Part shown: positions 28,807 to 38,605 of the stretch, in pieces | How the letters are laid out: each line of letters starts with the position of its first letter | Numbering within the stretch: position 1 is the first letter of the stretch | Origin: Spirochaetae bacterium HGW-Spirochaetae-4 | GTDB lineage: Bacteria > Spirochaetota > Spirochaetia > Sphaerochaetales > Sphaerochaetaceae | Assembly (NCBI GenBank): GCA_002839335.1 | Contig: PGXU01000010.1 | Span: forward strand, 22,700-86,699 | Direction of reading: 5' to 3' | Length of the DNA stretch: 64,000 nucleotides | Program-made: the position numbers and the translations under genes | Notes under the pieces: generated by a model | Seen by the model: the letters and a program-made list of their open reading frames with translations, nothing else | Databases searched by the model: none | Told to the model about the DNA's origin: nothing

Positions 28807-29589
28807 ATGAACCAAACCTTGGACTTGTTGCTGAAACGACGTACCCACCGATCTTTTTCTGCGGAACCAATAAGCGCCCCTGACAAAAGATATATTCAGG
28901 AAGCCACACTCCGCGCACCTACTGCGGGCAACATGATGTTCTACTCGGTCATCGAAGTCACCGACCAGGGTGCGAGGCAGCAGCTTGCGCGACTTTGCGA
29001 CAACCAGCCGATGATAGCGACAGCCCCATTGGTATGGCTCTTCGTTTCCGACACCCGCAAGTGGGTCAACTACTACTTCGAGAGTGGCACGGTCGAGAAG
29101 GGAAAAGACCTCGCCGTTTCGTGGAGAGCTCCCGGTGCAGGAGATTTGTTGCTTGCCATGAGCGATGCGTTGATCGCTGCCCAAACAGCTGTTATCGCTG
29201 CCGAGTCCCTGGGAATCGGATCCTGTTATATCGGAGATATCTTGGAAAACCATGAGCAGATTTCATCCCTGTTCAATCTCCCGCAATACACCGCTGTGGC
29301 AACCTTGGTCATATTCGGACACCCGAAGAGCCACGAGCCATTGGCTTTCCCGGCAATCCGTTGTCCCCTCGATTCCATTTTCATGGAGAACACCTATACC
29401 GAACCCCACTTGGAAGACCTCCAGGTTGCTTTTGGTGCACAGGAACAACAACTCCGAACCCAAAAGCGGTTGCCATTCGAGAATACCGGATCCATTTCCG
29501 ACTACTATTACTTCAGGAAACATACAAGTGGTTTCATGGAGGAGATGAACCGCTCTTCCAAAGCAATCATCGATTCTTGGCTCGCGTGA
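28807..29589 (+). CDS. Nitroreductase family protein
   Basis: LLKRRTHRSFSAEPISAPDKRYIQEATLRAPTAGNMMFYSVIEV; AAQTAVIAAESLGIGSCYIGDI. Confidence 0.88.
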   Translation: MNQTLDLLLKRRTHRSFSAEPISAPDKRYIQEATLRAPTAGNMMFYSVIEVTDQGARQQLARLCDNQPMIATAPLVWLFVSDTRKWVNYYFESGTVEKGKDLAVSWRAPGAGDLLLAMSDALIAAQTAVIAAESLGIGSCYIGDILENHEQISSLFNLPQYTAVATLVIFGHPKSHEPLAFPAIRCPLDSIFMENTYTEPHLEDLQVAFGAQEQQLRTQKRLPFENTGSISDYYYFRKHTSGFMEEMNRSSKAIIDSWLA

Positions 29590-29608
29590 ATTGAAGCACA
29601 TAATAGGA

Positions 29609-29633
29609 CAAGCCGTCCACAACGGACGGCTTG
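29609..29633. terminator. Terminator-like hairpin between convergent genes
   Basis: CAAGCCGTCC-acaac-GGACGGCTTG. Confidence 0.65.
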
Positions 29634-29666
29634 CCAAACATATACCTTTACTGTTTTGAGAATCCG

Positions 29667-32600
29667 CTACATCACTTCGCCGACATTCTTGTAGAATTTC
29701 ATGCGACGCTTGGCATCGGCTTCTGCCCGGGCGAACAACTCTTCGGCCTGCTCGGGATTCGTCTTGTACAAGGAAGAGTATCTTCTCTCGCTCTTGATGA
29801 ATTCCTGGTAGTCGCCAGTCGGCTCCTTGGTGTCCCAAGAGAAGCGCTTGCCATCTTCCAGAGTCGGATTGAAACGGAACAACGGCCAATAACCGACTTC
29901 CACCGCAAGCTTCTCCTCAACCTGGCTCTTCATCATATTGATACCGTGGTTGATACAGGGTGAATAGCAGAAGACAATCGAAGGACCATTGAATGCGGCA
30001 GCTTCCTGCAATGCCTTCTGTGCATGCAGTCTGTTGGCACCCATGGCGATCGAAGCCACATAGACATTGCCATAACTCATCATCATGAAGCCCATGTTCT
30101 TCTTTCCGTTCTGCTTACCTGCGTTGGCGAACTTAGCCACTGCCGCAATCGGTGTTGCCTTGGAAGCTTGTCCACCAGTGTTGGAGTACACTTCGGTATC
30201 CAAGACGAGGATGTTGACATTCTTTCCAGAAGCGACAACGTGGTCTACACCACCATAACCGATATCGTAAGCCCAACCGTCACCACCAAAGATCCAAACG
30301 TATTTCTCGCTCAGGTAATCCTTCAGTTCGACGATTTTCCGTAGTGCGGCTTTCGCTTCATCGTTCTTCGCAGCCTTGACCGCATCGTCCAGCAATGCCT
30401 GGGTCTCGTTCTGCGCTGTGATCGAAGCCTCGGTCATATCGGACCACAACTCGATGTTCTTGGCGAGAGCCTTGGCAAGTGCATCGGTGGTTCCTGCGGC
30501 AAGCAGGCGGTCGATGTTCGCTTTCAACTGACGGCGGTTCGCCTCGACGGCGAGACGCATACCAAGACCATATTCAGCGTTGTCCTCGAACAGGGAGTTA
30601 CCCCATGCCGGTCCCCGTCCATCCCTGCGCTGGGCGTAAGGAGTTGTGGGGAATGTTCCGCCATAGATCGAGGAACAACCGGTCGCATTGGCGACAATCA
30701 TGCGGTCGCCACAAATCTGGGAGACCAACTTGACATAGGGTGTCTCACCACAACCTGCACAGGCACCGGAGAACTCGAACAAGGGCTTCTTGAACTGCAT
30801 ACCCTTCACGGTATCGATGGAGATACCATCGACAACATCATCGGGAAGCGCATCGAAGAACTCGGCGTTTTTCGTCTCGCCGGCTTCGCGTTCCACGTTG
30901 ATCGGGCTGAATTCCAAGGATTTCTGCTTGGAGGGACAGGTTTCGATACATACGCCGCAACCCTGGCAATCCTCAGGATACACTTGGATCTTGAACCGGA
31001 GTTCGCGAGTGTTCTTGGTGTTGGACTTGAGGGTACTGAAGCTTTCTGGAGCGTTTTCCAGATCCTTCTGATCAATCTGCTTGGCCCGGATAGCCGCATG
31101 TGGACAAGATTGTACACACTGGTTGCACTGGATACAGTTCTCGCTGATCCAATGGGGGATGAATGGGGCAACACCACGCTTTTCAAGCCGAGCGGTATTT
31201 GTCGGCAAGGTGCCGTCGAAAGACATCTTGGAGACAGGGATATCGTTGCCCTTCAGATGCATGATCGGTTCGATGATTTCCTTTGCATAGGCATCGGCGG
31301 AATCGTCGATGAGCTTCTTGGGCTCATAGGCTTTGCCGGTCTTTGCGGGAATCTTCACTTCTTCCAATGCATCCGAGGCACCGTCGACCGCTGCCCAGTT
31401 CATCTTGACGATATCTTCGCCCTTCTTTCCGAAGGTCTTCTTGATTGCATTCTTGATCAGTGCAATGGCTTCCTCTTCGGGGAAAATCCCAGATATCTTG
31501 AAGAATGCCGCCTGCATGACCGTATTGATCCTGGAACCCAGACCGACCTTCTCCGCAATCTTGAGAGCGTCGATATTGTAGAAACGGATCTTCCTGTCGA
31601 TTATCTGCTGCTGCTCCGATGCGGTGAGATGCTCGAATACCTCTTCGGTGGGAATCTGGGAGTTCAAAAGGAACACCCCGCCTTCCTTCAGGGGAGCGAG
31701 CATGTCGTATCGACCGATGTATGCGGGATTGTGGCAAGCCACAAAGTCGGCGCTGTCGATAAGCCACGGCATGTTCACCGAACTCTTTCCGAAGCGCAAG
31801 TGGCTGATTGTGATACCACCGGACTTCTTGGAGTCGTAGGAGAAATATGCCTGTGCATTCATGTCGGTGTTTCCACCGATAATCTTGATCGAGTCCTTGT
31901 TGGCGCCGACGGTACCGTCGGATCCGAGACCCCAGAACATGCAGGAGACCACACCCTTGGGGGTGACGTTGATCTGTTCGCTTGCAGGAATGCTCAAGTT
32001 CGTCACATCATCCTTGATTCCGACTGTGAAGTTGTGCCAATTGCCTGCGTTCATATGGTCGAAAACGGCCTTCGCGTGGGAAGGGGTGAAGTCTTTGCTG
32101 GAGAGACCGTATCGGCCTCCGATGACCGAGATTCCACCACGACCCATCTGGGAAAGGGCGGTAACCACGTCGAGGTACAAGGGTTCACCGATCGAACCGG
32201 GCTCTTTGGTCCGGTCGAGGACAGCGATCTTCTTGACAGATTGGGGAATTGCCGCAACAAAGTCCTTGGCCGAGAACGGGCGGTAGAGACGTACCTTGAG
32301 TACACCGACCTTCTCACCCTTCTTGTTCAGGTAATCGGCGGCCCATTCGAACGTATCGAGTGCACTGCCCATGGCAATGATGATGCGGTCCGCATCGGGA
32401 GCCCCGACATAGTCGAACAGGTGGTATTGGCGTCCTGTGATAGCCGCGACCTTATCCATGTATTCCTGCACGATACCGGGTGTCGCATCGTAGTACTTGT
32501 TGACCGTCTCACGACCCTGGAAATAGACGTCCTCATTCTGCGCCGCCACCTTGAGCATGGGCTTCTCGGGGCGTTGCGCACGGGCTCTGAAACGCTCGAT

Positions 32601-33200
32601 ATATTCGGGCTCCATGAGGCTGCGCATTTCGTCATAGGAAATTTCCTCGACCTTCTGCACTTCATGCGAGGTCCTGAAACCATCGAAGAACGCAAGGAAG
32701 GGAACCTGGGTCTTCAGGGTCGCAAGATGTGCGACCAATGCAAGATCCATAGTTTCCTGGATGCTCGTCGCGGCGGTCATGGCAAACCCTGTGTTTCGGC
32801 AGGACATGACGTCGGAGTGGTCTCCAAAAATGGAAAGTGACTGGGCGGCAAGGGAACGTGCCGAGACATGGAACACGGTCGGAGTCATTTCTCCGGCAAT
32901 CTTATGCATGTTCGGAATCATCAACAGCAAGCCTTGGCTGGCAGTAAACGTCGTCGTAAGCGCTCCCGCGGCAAGAGAACCATGCACTGCACCAGCTGCA
33001 CCTGCCTCAGACTGCATCTCCATAATGTCGACGCGCTCGCCGAACAGATTTACTCTTCCGGTACTTGCCCAGGAATCGGCATACTCCCCCATTGGTGAGG
33101 AGGGGGTGATTGGATAAATCGCGGCGACATCGCTGAATGCATACGCTACGTGTGCGGCCGCGGTATTGCCGTCGATAGTAACCATTTTCTTGTTACCCAT
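29667..33200 (-). CDS. nifJ: Pyruvate:ferredoxin (flavodoxin) oxidoreductase
   Basis: TIDGNTAAAHVAYAFSDVAAIYPITPSSPMGEYAD; two 4Fe-4S motifs; GCAGCGETPYVKL; FGGDGWAYDIGYGGVDHV. Confidence 0.97.
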   Translation of the reverse strand: MGNKKMVTIDGNTAAAHVAYAFSDVAAIYPITPSSPMGEYADSWASTGRVNLFGERVDIMEMQSEAGAAGAVHGSLAAGALTTTFTASQGLLLMIPNMHKIAGEMTPTVFHVSARSLAAQSLSIFGDHSDVMSCRNTGFAMTAATSIQETMDLALVAHLATLKTQVPFLAFFDGFRTSHEVQKVEEISYDEMRSLMEPEYIERFRARAQRPEKPMLKVAAQNEDVYFQGRETVNKYYDATPGIVQEYMDKVAAITGRQYHLFDYVGAPDADRIIIAMGSALDTFEWAADYLNKKGEKVGVLKVRLYRPFSAKDFVAAIPQSVKKIAVLDRTKEPGSIGEPLYLDVVTALSQMGRGGISVIGGRYGLSSKDFTPSHAKAVFDHMNAGNWHNFTVGIKDDVTNLSIPASEQINVTPKGVVSCMFWGLGSDGTVGANKDSIKIIGGNTDMNAQAYFSYDSKKSGGITISHLRFGKSSVNMPWLIDSADFVACHNPAYIGRYDMLAPLKEGGVFLLNSQIPTEEVFEHLTASEQQQIIDRKIRFYNIDALKIAEKVGLGSRINTVMQAAFFKISGIFPEEEAIALIKNAIKKTFGKKGEDIVKMNWAAVDGASDALEEVKIPAKTGKAYEPKKLIDDSADAYAKEIIEPIMHLKGNDIPVSKMSFDGTLPTNTARLEKRGVAPFIPHWISENCIQCNQCVQSCPHAAIRAKQIDQKDLENAPESFSTLKSNTKNTRELRFKIQVYPEDCQGCGVCIETCPSKQKSLEFSPINVEREAGETKNAEFFDALPDDVVDGISIDTVKGMQFKKPLFEFSGACAGCGETPYVKLVSQICGDRMIVANATGCSSIYGGTFPTTPYAQRRDGRGPAWGNSLFEDNAEYGLGMRLAVEANRRQLKANIDRLLAAGTTDALAKALAKNIELWSDMTEASITAQNETQALLDDAVKAAKNDEAKAALRKIVELKDYLSEKYVWIFGGDGWAYDIGYGGVDHVVASGKNVNILVLDTEVYSNTGGQASKATPIAAVAKFANAGKQNGKKNMGFMMMSYGNVYVASIAMGANRLHAQKALQEAAAFNGPSIVFCYSPCINHGINMMKSQVEEKLAVEVGYWPLFRFNPTLEDGKRFSWDTKEPTGDYQEFIKSERRYSSLYKTNPEQAEELFARAEADAKRRMKFYKNVGEVM

Positions 33201-33458
33201 ATTGACACTCCATTGAAATAATATTTACCTGTGGACCTCTACGGGCCACAACCATTTGAACACAATTCGACCCTGTAATAGTACAGGGCAACTCCCCTAT
33301 GACTATACAGCAATCGGGGGGTGATTGCAACCTTAGACACCTACTTATACGGTGAGTTCCATAGTACGAAGGAAAGGTATCGATGCTGCAAGGCAAGGGT
33401 CGGACCCAGATGGTTTCACCTCGTCCGAAGCCCCAAGGGGCGAGGTATAGATTCTTAT

Positions 33459-33484
33459 GTTGCCTGCACTCGCTCGGGAGAGTG
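33459..33484. repeat. 26-bp segment shared with MITE-like element at 24260-24285
   Basis: GTTGCCTGCACTCGCTCGGGAGAGTG vs GTTGCCTGCACTTGTTCGGGAAAGTG, 23/26 identical. Confidence 0.5.
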
Positions 33485-33493
33485 TCAATCGAT

Positions 33494-34753
33494 TTATGGG
33501 GTCACCGGGCCATGGGTTTCCGATTTGACCACCAACACCCGCAACCAGATGAACAATAGGCTGATCAGGATCGCCGTTCCCACCATTACCATCCACAAGA
33601 ATGCATAGGTGGCATGGGCCAAGATCATTCCACCAGCGAAAGGCCCAAGGGTCGAGCCGAGTCCGGTGGTCACACTGACGATGGAATTGAAGCGTGCCCT
33701 GTGCGTACTGGGCGCATGTTGGTTCACAAACACATTGCCATTCGTCGCCAACAGGATTTCCCCGATTGTCCAGATGAACGTGGCGCCGAGAAATGCCGGC
33801 AACGACGAACAGACCGCATAGAGTCCGAATCCAACGACATAGAAGAGACACCCTATGGCCATGCTTATCGCCCGGGAGACCCGTAACGTCAAGTGGATCA
33901 CAAATGCGGTCATGAGCAACACGGTCAACGCATTCACCGACATCAGCCATCCGTACCCCTCGGTTCCTGCCTGTGTGCCGAAAATCGAATTCATCTGCAA
34001 TGGAAGCGCAAACCCATGCTGGACATAGATGAAATTGTAGAGCGTGAAGGCCACCACATAGAGCACCAGCATCCTGTTGCCGAAAAACAATCGCCACAAG
34101 GACTTCTGTTTACCATGGGATTCGGATGGAACAAGGTCGGTCTCCATAGGATGCCGTGGAAGGAGAAACCCGAGAAGGCTTGATGCGATTACCAGGGTGC
34201 TGGAGGAGACCAGAAACAGGAGGGGCAAGTTCCGCGAGAAGAGGAATGCCGCAACCAATGGCCCCACGGCCACACCGATATTCGATCCGAGGTACAGCAG
34301 GGAAAAGGCTTTGGCTCGCTCGATTTCTCCGTGGGAGTAATCAGCCACCAATGCGTGCGAAATCGGCCAGGTAGCCCCCCTGAAGGGAGAGGAGACGAGG
34401 ATGAGATACGCCACGGTCATGGGAGATTCGGTAATGAGCAGGGCACAGGAGGCATACAGTACGGCAACCGCAAGTTGGCAGGACACCATGACATGCTTGC
34501 GGGGAAACTTGTCCGCGACTATGCCTCCGACAAGTTGTCCAACACTCGCGGCGAGTACCGTCAAGGTCGCGAACAGACCTGCGAGGTGTGCCTCCATCCC
34601 GATCGAGACGGTGAGTATGAGTACCAGGAGCATCTGGACAAAATCACCGAACCGGTTGATGATCCGGGCAACAAAGAGGATATGGATACTTCTATCGAGA
34701 CTTCGGTATGAACCTCCCGTATCTCTACGGGAGGCTCGTGTATCGGATTCCAT
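33494..34753 (-). CDS. MFS transporter
   Basis: MFS motifs: GGIVADKFPRKHVMV, ALVADYSHGEIERAKAFSLLYLGSNIGVAVGPLVAA. Confidence 0.85.
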   Translation of the reverse strand: MESDTRASRRDTGGSYRSLDRSIHILFVARIINRFGDFVQMLLVLILTVSIGMEAHLAGLFATLTVLAASVGQLVGGIVADKFPRKHVMVSCQLAVAVLYASCALLITESPMTVAYLILVSSPFRGATWPISHALVADYSHGEIERAKAFSLLYLGSNIGVAVGPLVAAFLFSRNLPLLFLVSSSTLVIASSLLGFLLPRHPMETDLVPSESHGKQKSLWRLFFGNRMLVLYVVAFTLYNFIYVQHGFALPLQMNSIFGTQAGTEGYGWLMSVNALTVLLMTAFVIHLTLRVSRAISMAIGCLFYVVGFGLYAVCSSLPAFLGATFIWTIGEILLATNGNVFVNQHAPSTHRARFNSIVSVTTGLGSTLGPFAGGMILAHATYAFLWMVMVGTAILISLLFIWLRVLVVKSETHGPVTP

Positions 34754-34772
34754 ATGGTGGTCTATTCAGCAA

Positions 34773-37283
34773 TTAGCATTCGCTATGCCCGCAGGAGAAA
34801 CATTTCTTGCAACCTTCGATATTCACGAATGTCACATTCCCACATACAGGACAAATATCGGGGGTCACGCTGTTGGCCACTTCAGCCGCGAGGCCCAGAT
34901 CGAACTGCTTTGCGGCGATTTCGACGTCGTCCTCATCGGGCAACTGCGGATATCCATTCTCATCCTGCTCTATGCCGATATGTTCCTCAAGGACTTGGGC
35001 AACCGCATCGGGAAGACTCATGACACGGTTCTTTCCAAATCCCATGGGACGTCCGGAGCCGATCCCACGCAATTGTGCGATGACAGACTGGGCACGTTGC
35101 CGTGGTCCCAACGGACTGGGCATACGGAGGATCAGACTGATCAATCGGCCGAGTCCCTCGGCATCGGCCGATACATCGGAACCGACCTTGGCGACATTGA
35201 TGAAGACTTCGAACGGTTCTCCGTAGGGGCCTCCATCGGAATTCACTGTGATATATGCTGTGCCGATCGGTGTTGCCTTACGGTAGGTAGTTCCATGCAA
35301 CACGGTCGAACGGACTCGCGACTTGGGTTCCTCGGCGACAAATTTCGGCAATTGGGCCACAGGATCGGCGTCCTTTTCCTTTGCCTTGGCTATGAGGACC
35401 TGCGTATCCCGTGAGCCGTCACGATAGGTGGTCCCACCCTTGCAGCCGAGATCGTACAACAATTCGTACAGTTGCTCGGTCTGTTCGACGGTATAGTCGG
35501 CGGGCGTGTTGCCCGTCTTCGAGATACTGGAGTCGACCCATCGCTGGATCGCTGCTTGTACCCGCACGTGACCCTCGGGTGGAAGGTCCATGGCCGATAC
35601 GAAGAAGGACGGCTTCTCTTTTCCGGGATTGTCCTTGACCCATTCGTCGTACACGGCGACGCGTTCGATATTGGAACCCATGCGTCCGACCCGTTCCCAC
35701 TCCCAGAAGTAGTACGGTTCGATTCCGGTGCTGGTCCCCACCATGGTTCCCGTCGTACCGGTCGGAGCCTGGGTCAACAACGTGACGTTGCGCACACCCT
35801 TCTTTGCGATCAGTTCCCTGATTTCCTCGGGCATCTGCTGCATGAATCCGCTTTGGAGGAATTTTTCGGCGTCGAACATGGGGAAAGACCCCTTTTCACC
35901 AGCCAACTCCGCACTCTCGCGATAGGCCTCGACACAGATGAACTTGTACAAGCGGTCGATGAAGTCGATCGATTCGTTGCTGCCATAGGCGAGTTCGAGT
36001 TTGATCAACATGTCTGCCAGGCCCATGGTCCCAAGACCGACACGACGTTCCGACTGCTGGCGCTCGCGGTTCTCCTCGTAGAAATAGGGAGTATCGTCGA
36101 TCACATCGTCCAAGAAACGGATAGCACCACGCACAGCCCTACCCAGCTCGTCCCAAAGCACCTTCTTCTTCTGTACGAAACGTGAAAGGTTTATGGAACC
36201 GAGATTGCAGACACCCCACGGCGGCAAGCCTTGTTCTCCACAGGGATTCGTACATTGGATGGTACTGTAATACCAGGAGTTGGACATCTTGTTGTACCGG
36301 TCCATGAAAAAGACTCCCGGTTCGGCCGATGCCCACGCGCTCTCGATAATCGCATCCCATACTTCCTTGGCCTTGATTGTCTGGTAAGGAATGACGCGCT
36401 TCCCCAAGGATTTCCAACGGTTCAGATCGCCGTCCCACACGTCATTGTATTCGGGATCCGAGGTGTCGGGGAAATAGGTTGTCCACTCCTTGTCGGCACG
36501 GACGGCATCCATGAAGTCGTCGGTGATGCCGACGCTGATATTGGCATTCACGATCTTGTCCATCTCGCGTTTGCTGTTGATGAAATCGAGGATATCCGGG
36601 TGCCACACATTTAAAATCAGCATAAGCGCACCCCGTCGGGAACCACCCTGCTCGATCAGCCCGGTAACGAAACTGAACAGGGCCCCCCAGGAGACCGATC
36701 CGCTGGACCTGCCGTTCACACCCTTCACATAGGCATGGCGCGGCCGCAATGACGAGAGGTTCATACCTACTCCGCCACCACGCGACATGATTTCGGTCAT
36801 CTGACCAAGGGAGGTGATGATTCCACCCCTGCTGTCCTTGGGTGAAGGGATGACATAGCAATTGAAGTATGTCAGGTTCTGGTCGGTACCGGCACCGGTA
36901 AGGATCCGTCCTCCGGGAACGAACTTCCAATCCTCCAGAAGCCAATTGAATTCCTTCTCCCAATGCGGACGGACATCCTTCTTCTCCTGTACCGAAATTC
37001 CTTTTGCGACACGTGCCAGCATTTCGGAAGGAGTAGTCTCGGTCGGCTTGTCGACATTCTCCCGTGTGGAGCTGATTTCGGTCCCGTCCTCCAACTTGAC
37101 GGTTACAGCATCACCGGAAATCGTAAGGATATTTCCAATCTCGCGTTGCCCCGTCTGCAGGTTGCTGACAGCAACAACCAGATCCCCAACTTTCAGTGTA
37201 TCTTTCTTCCCATCTTTCTGGGCATATCTATCCAAAAAAATCTTACGACCAAGTGGTGTAAGTGCATTTTTCACAGTGGCCAC
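34773..37283 (-). CDS. nrdJ: Adenosylcobalamin-dependent (class II) ribonucleoside-diphosphate reductase
   Basis: TYFNCYVIPSPKDSRGG, GGSRRGALMLILNVWHPDILDFI, NPCGEQGLPPWGVCNLGSINLSRFV, C-terminal CPVCGNVTFVNIEGCKKCFSCGHSEC. Confidence 0.95.
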   Translation of the reverse strand: MATVKNALTPLGRKIFLDRYAQKDGKKDTLKVGDLVVAVSNLQTGQREIGNILTISGDAVTVKLEDGTEISSTRENVDKPTETTPSEMLARVAKGISVQEKKDVRPHWEKEFNWLLEDWKFVPGGRILTGAGTDQNLTYFNCYVIPSPKDSRGGIITSLGQMTEIMSRGGGVGMNLSSLRPRHAYVKGVNGRSSGSVSWGALFSFVTGLIEQGGSRRGALMLILNVWHPDILDFINSKREMDKIVNANISVGITDDFMDAVRADKEWTTYFPDTSDPEYNDVWDGDLNRWKSLGKRVIPYQTIKAKEVWDAIIESAWASAEPGVFFMDRYNKMSNSWYYSTIQCTNPCGEQGLPPWGVCNLGSINLSRFVQKKKVLWDELGRAVRGAIRFLDDVIDDTPYFYEENRERQQSERRVGLGTMGLADMLIKLELAYGSNESIDFIDRLYKFICVEAYRESAELAGEKGSFPMFDAEKFLQSGFMQQMPEEIRELIAKKGVRNVTLLTQAPTGTTGTMVGTSTGIEPYYFWEWERVGRMGSNIERVAVYDEWVKDNPGKEKPSFFVSAMDLPPEGHVRVQAAIQRWVDSSISKTGNTPADYTVEQTEQLYELLYDLGCKGGTTYRDGSRDTQVLIAKAKEKDADPVAQLPKFVAEEPKSRVRSTVLHGTTYRKATPIGTAYITVNSDGGPYGEPFEVFINVAKVGSDVSADAEGLGRLISLILRMPSPLGPRQRAQSVIAQLRGIGSGRPMGFGKNRVMSLPDAVAQVLEEHIGIEQDENGYPQLPDEDDVEIAAKQFDLGLAAEVANSVTPDICPVCGNVTFVNIEGCKKCFSCGHSEC

Positions 37284-37398
37284 TTCATTACCCCCAAAGA
37301 AAATTCACCCGCGTGTGCGGGCGATTCCAACCATACCACATTCTTATGGTGTTAGCAAGGTAATAATAGCGACAGATAGCGTATAATACCCTAGTATC

Positions 37399-37414
37399 AC
37401 ACTATATATAGTGT
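37399..37414. promoter_or_regulatory. NrdR box upstream of nrdJ
   Basis: ACACTATATATAGTGT, matching the NrdR consensus acaCwAtATaTwgtgt; degenerate second half-match TAGCGACAGATAGCGT at 37367-37382. Confidence 0.8.
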
Positions 37415-37457
37415 ATATATATCACTTTTATGGCACTCCCATATGACTGGAAAACAG

Positions 37458-38519
37458 CTATAAAGCAGGCATATCTTGACATACAGCATGCAATAAAAGC
37501 ACCAGTTCCCGGTAATCGAAAAAGGAAACCAAACAGTTGTGGCTATGCGCATACCTCACCGGAACACCAGTGACGACCGAAGGAATTCCCCGGTCTGCCA
37601 AAGCCAGGACCATGGCATCGGTCCCTCCGCCTTTTCGCACGGCTTCCTGGATCCGTATGCCCCTGCTTGCCGCCGTCGATCTGACAAATCGCAACAAATC
37701 CGGGTGGCCTATGTGTGTCGGGTCGAAGATCCTGACATGGGCACCGTTTCCCACACAGGTCTGCGGATGGGCCGGTCCATCCGGCACATCGTCCGCAGGA
37801 GCGCCTTCGACAACGAGTGCGACATCGGCTTCGATCCTGTTCGCAAGCACCTTGGCTCCACGCGTTCCGACTTCCTCTTGTACCGTAAATGCCAACACCA
37901 CTGTGTTGGATATCGGGTCCTTGGCAAACAGGGTACCCAATTCGATCAATGCGGCCACACCGATACGGTCGTCGAAAGCCTTGGACATGATGCATCCGCT
38001 CTTTTCGCAGAAGTGGAAACGCGTGACCGGAACGATTATTGCTCCCAGTCTGATTCCAAACGACTGTTGTACTTCTTGTGCGGTGGAGGCCCCTATATCG
38101 ATGAACAGATCGTCGAGTTCCGGAATTTGCGGTGCTGCTCCCTTCTTCAGAAAATGGGGCGACAACTGGCCGATGATTCCCGGAATCATATCGCCATCGG
38201 CATTGAGTATCTCGACGGGAGACGCAGGCAAGGTCACGGTATTCCACCCGCCGATAGCCACGAACTTGATGAATCCATTGTCGAGGATTTCCGATACCAT
38301 AAAACCGATCTCATCCTGGTGCGCCGCGAACAACACGCGTTGGCCCTTCGGATCTATGCCGGCTATCTCACACACGATATTGCCGATCCTGTCGGTTTCC
38401 AAGGTTCCGATACCATCCAAATGTTTACGGATGATATCGCCCACCGGCTTCTCGAACCCGCTCGGTCCCACTGCCCGGGCAAGCTGCCCGATCAAATCTT
38501 TTGAGGATTGTTTCATCAT
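37458..38519 (-). CDS. M42 family metallopeptidase
   Basis: VLFAAHQDEIGFMV, AFDDRIGVAALIELG, AFTVQEEVGTRGAKV, GGTDAMVLA. Confidence 0.92.
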   Translation of the reverse strand: MMKQSSKDLIGQLARAVGPSGFEKPVGDIIRKHLDGIGTLETDRIGNIVCEIAGIDPKGQRVLFAAHQDEIGFMVSEILDNGFIKFVAIGGWNTVTLPASPVEILNADGDMIPGIIGQLSPHFLKKGAAPQIPELDDLFIDIGASTAQEVQQSFGIRLGAIIVPVTRFHFCEKSGCIMSKAFDDRIGVAALIELGTLFAKDPISNTVVLAFTVQEEVGTRGAKVLANRIEADVALVVEGAPADDVPDGPAHPQTCVGNGAHVRIFDPTHIGHPDLLRFVRSTAASRGIRIQEAVRKGGGTDAMVLALADRGIPSVVTGVPVRYAHSHNCLVSFFDYRELVLLLHAVCQDMPAL

Positions 38520-38605
38520 ATGCCGAGTATAGAAAAAGACCGTCCCCTATACAAGAGAACGGCCTCGATACATAACCTACCCTTTTTCAAGGATGTTGGA
38601 CTGGA

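Noticed and set aside
30984-32840. 618-aa plus-strand ORF
   Set aside because: Fully antisense to nifJ, whose translation is unmistakable.
37284-37457. Cobalamin riboswitch upstream of B12-dependent nrdJ
   Set aside because: Too short and lacks a B12-box; NrdR box accounts for the regulation.
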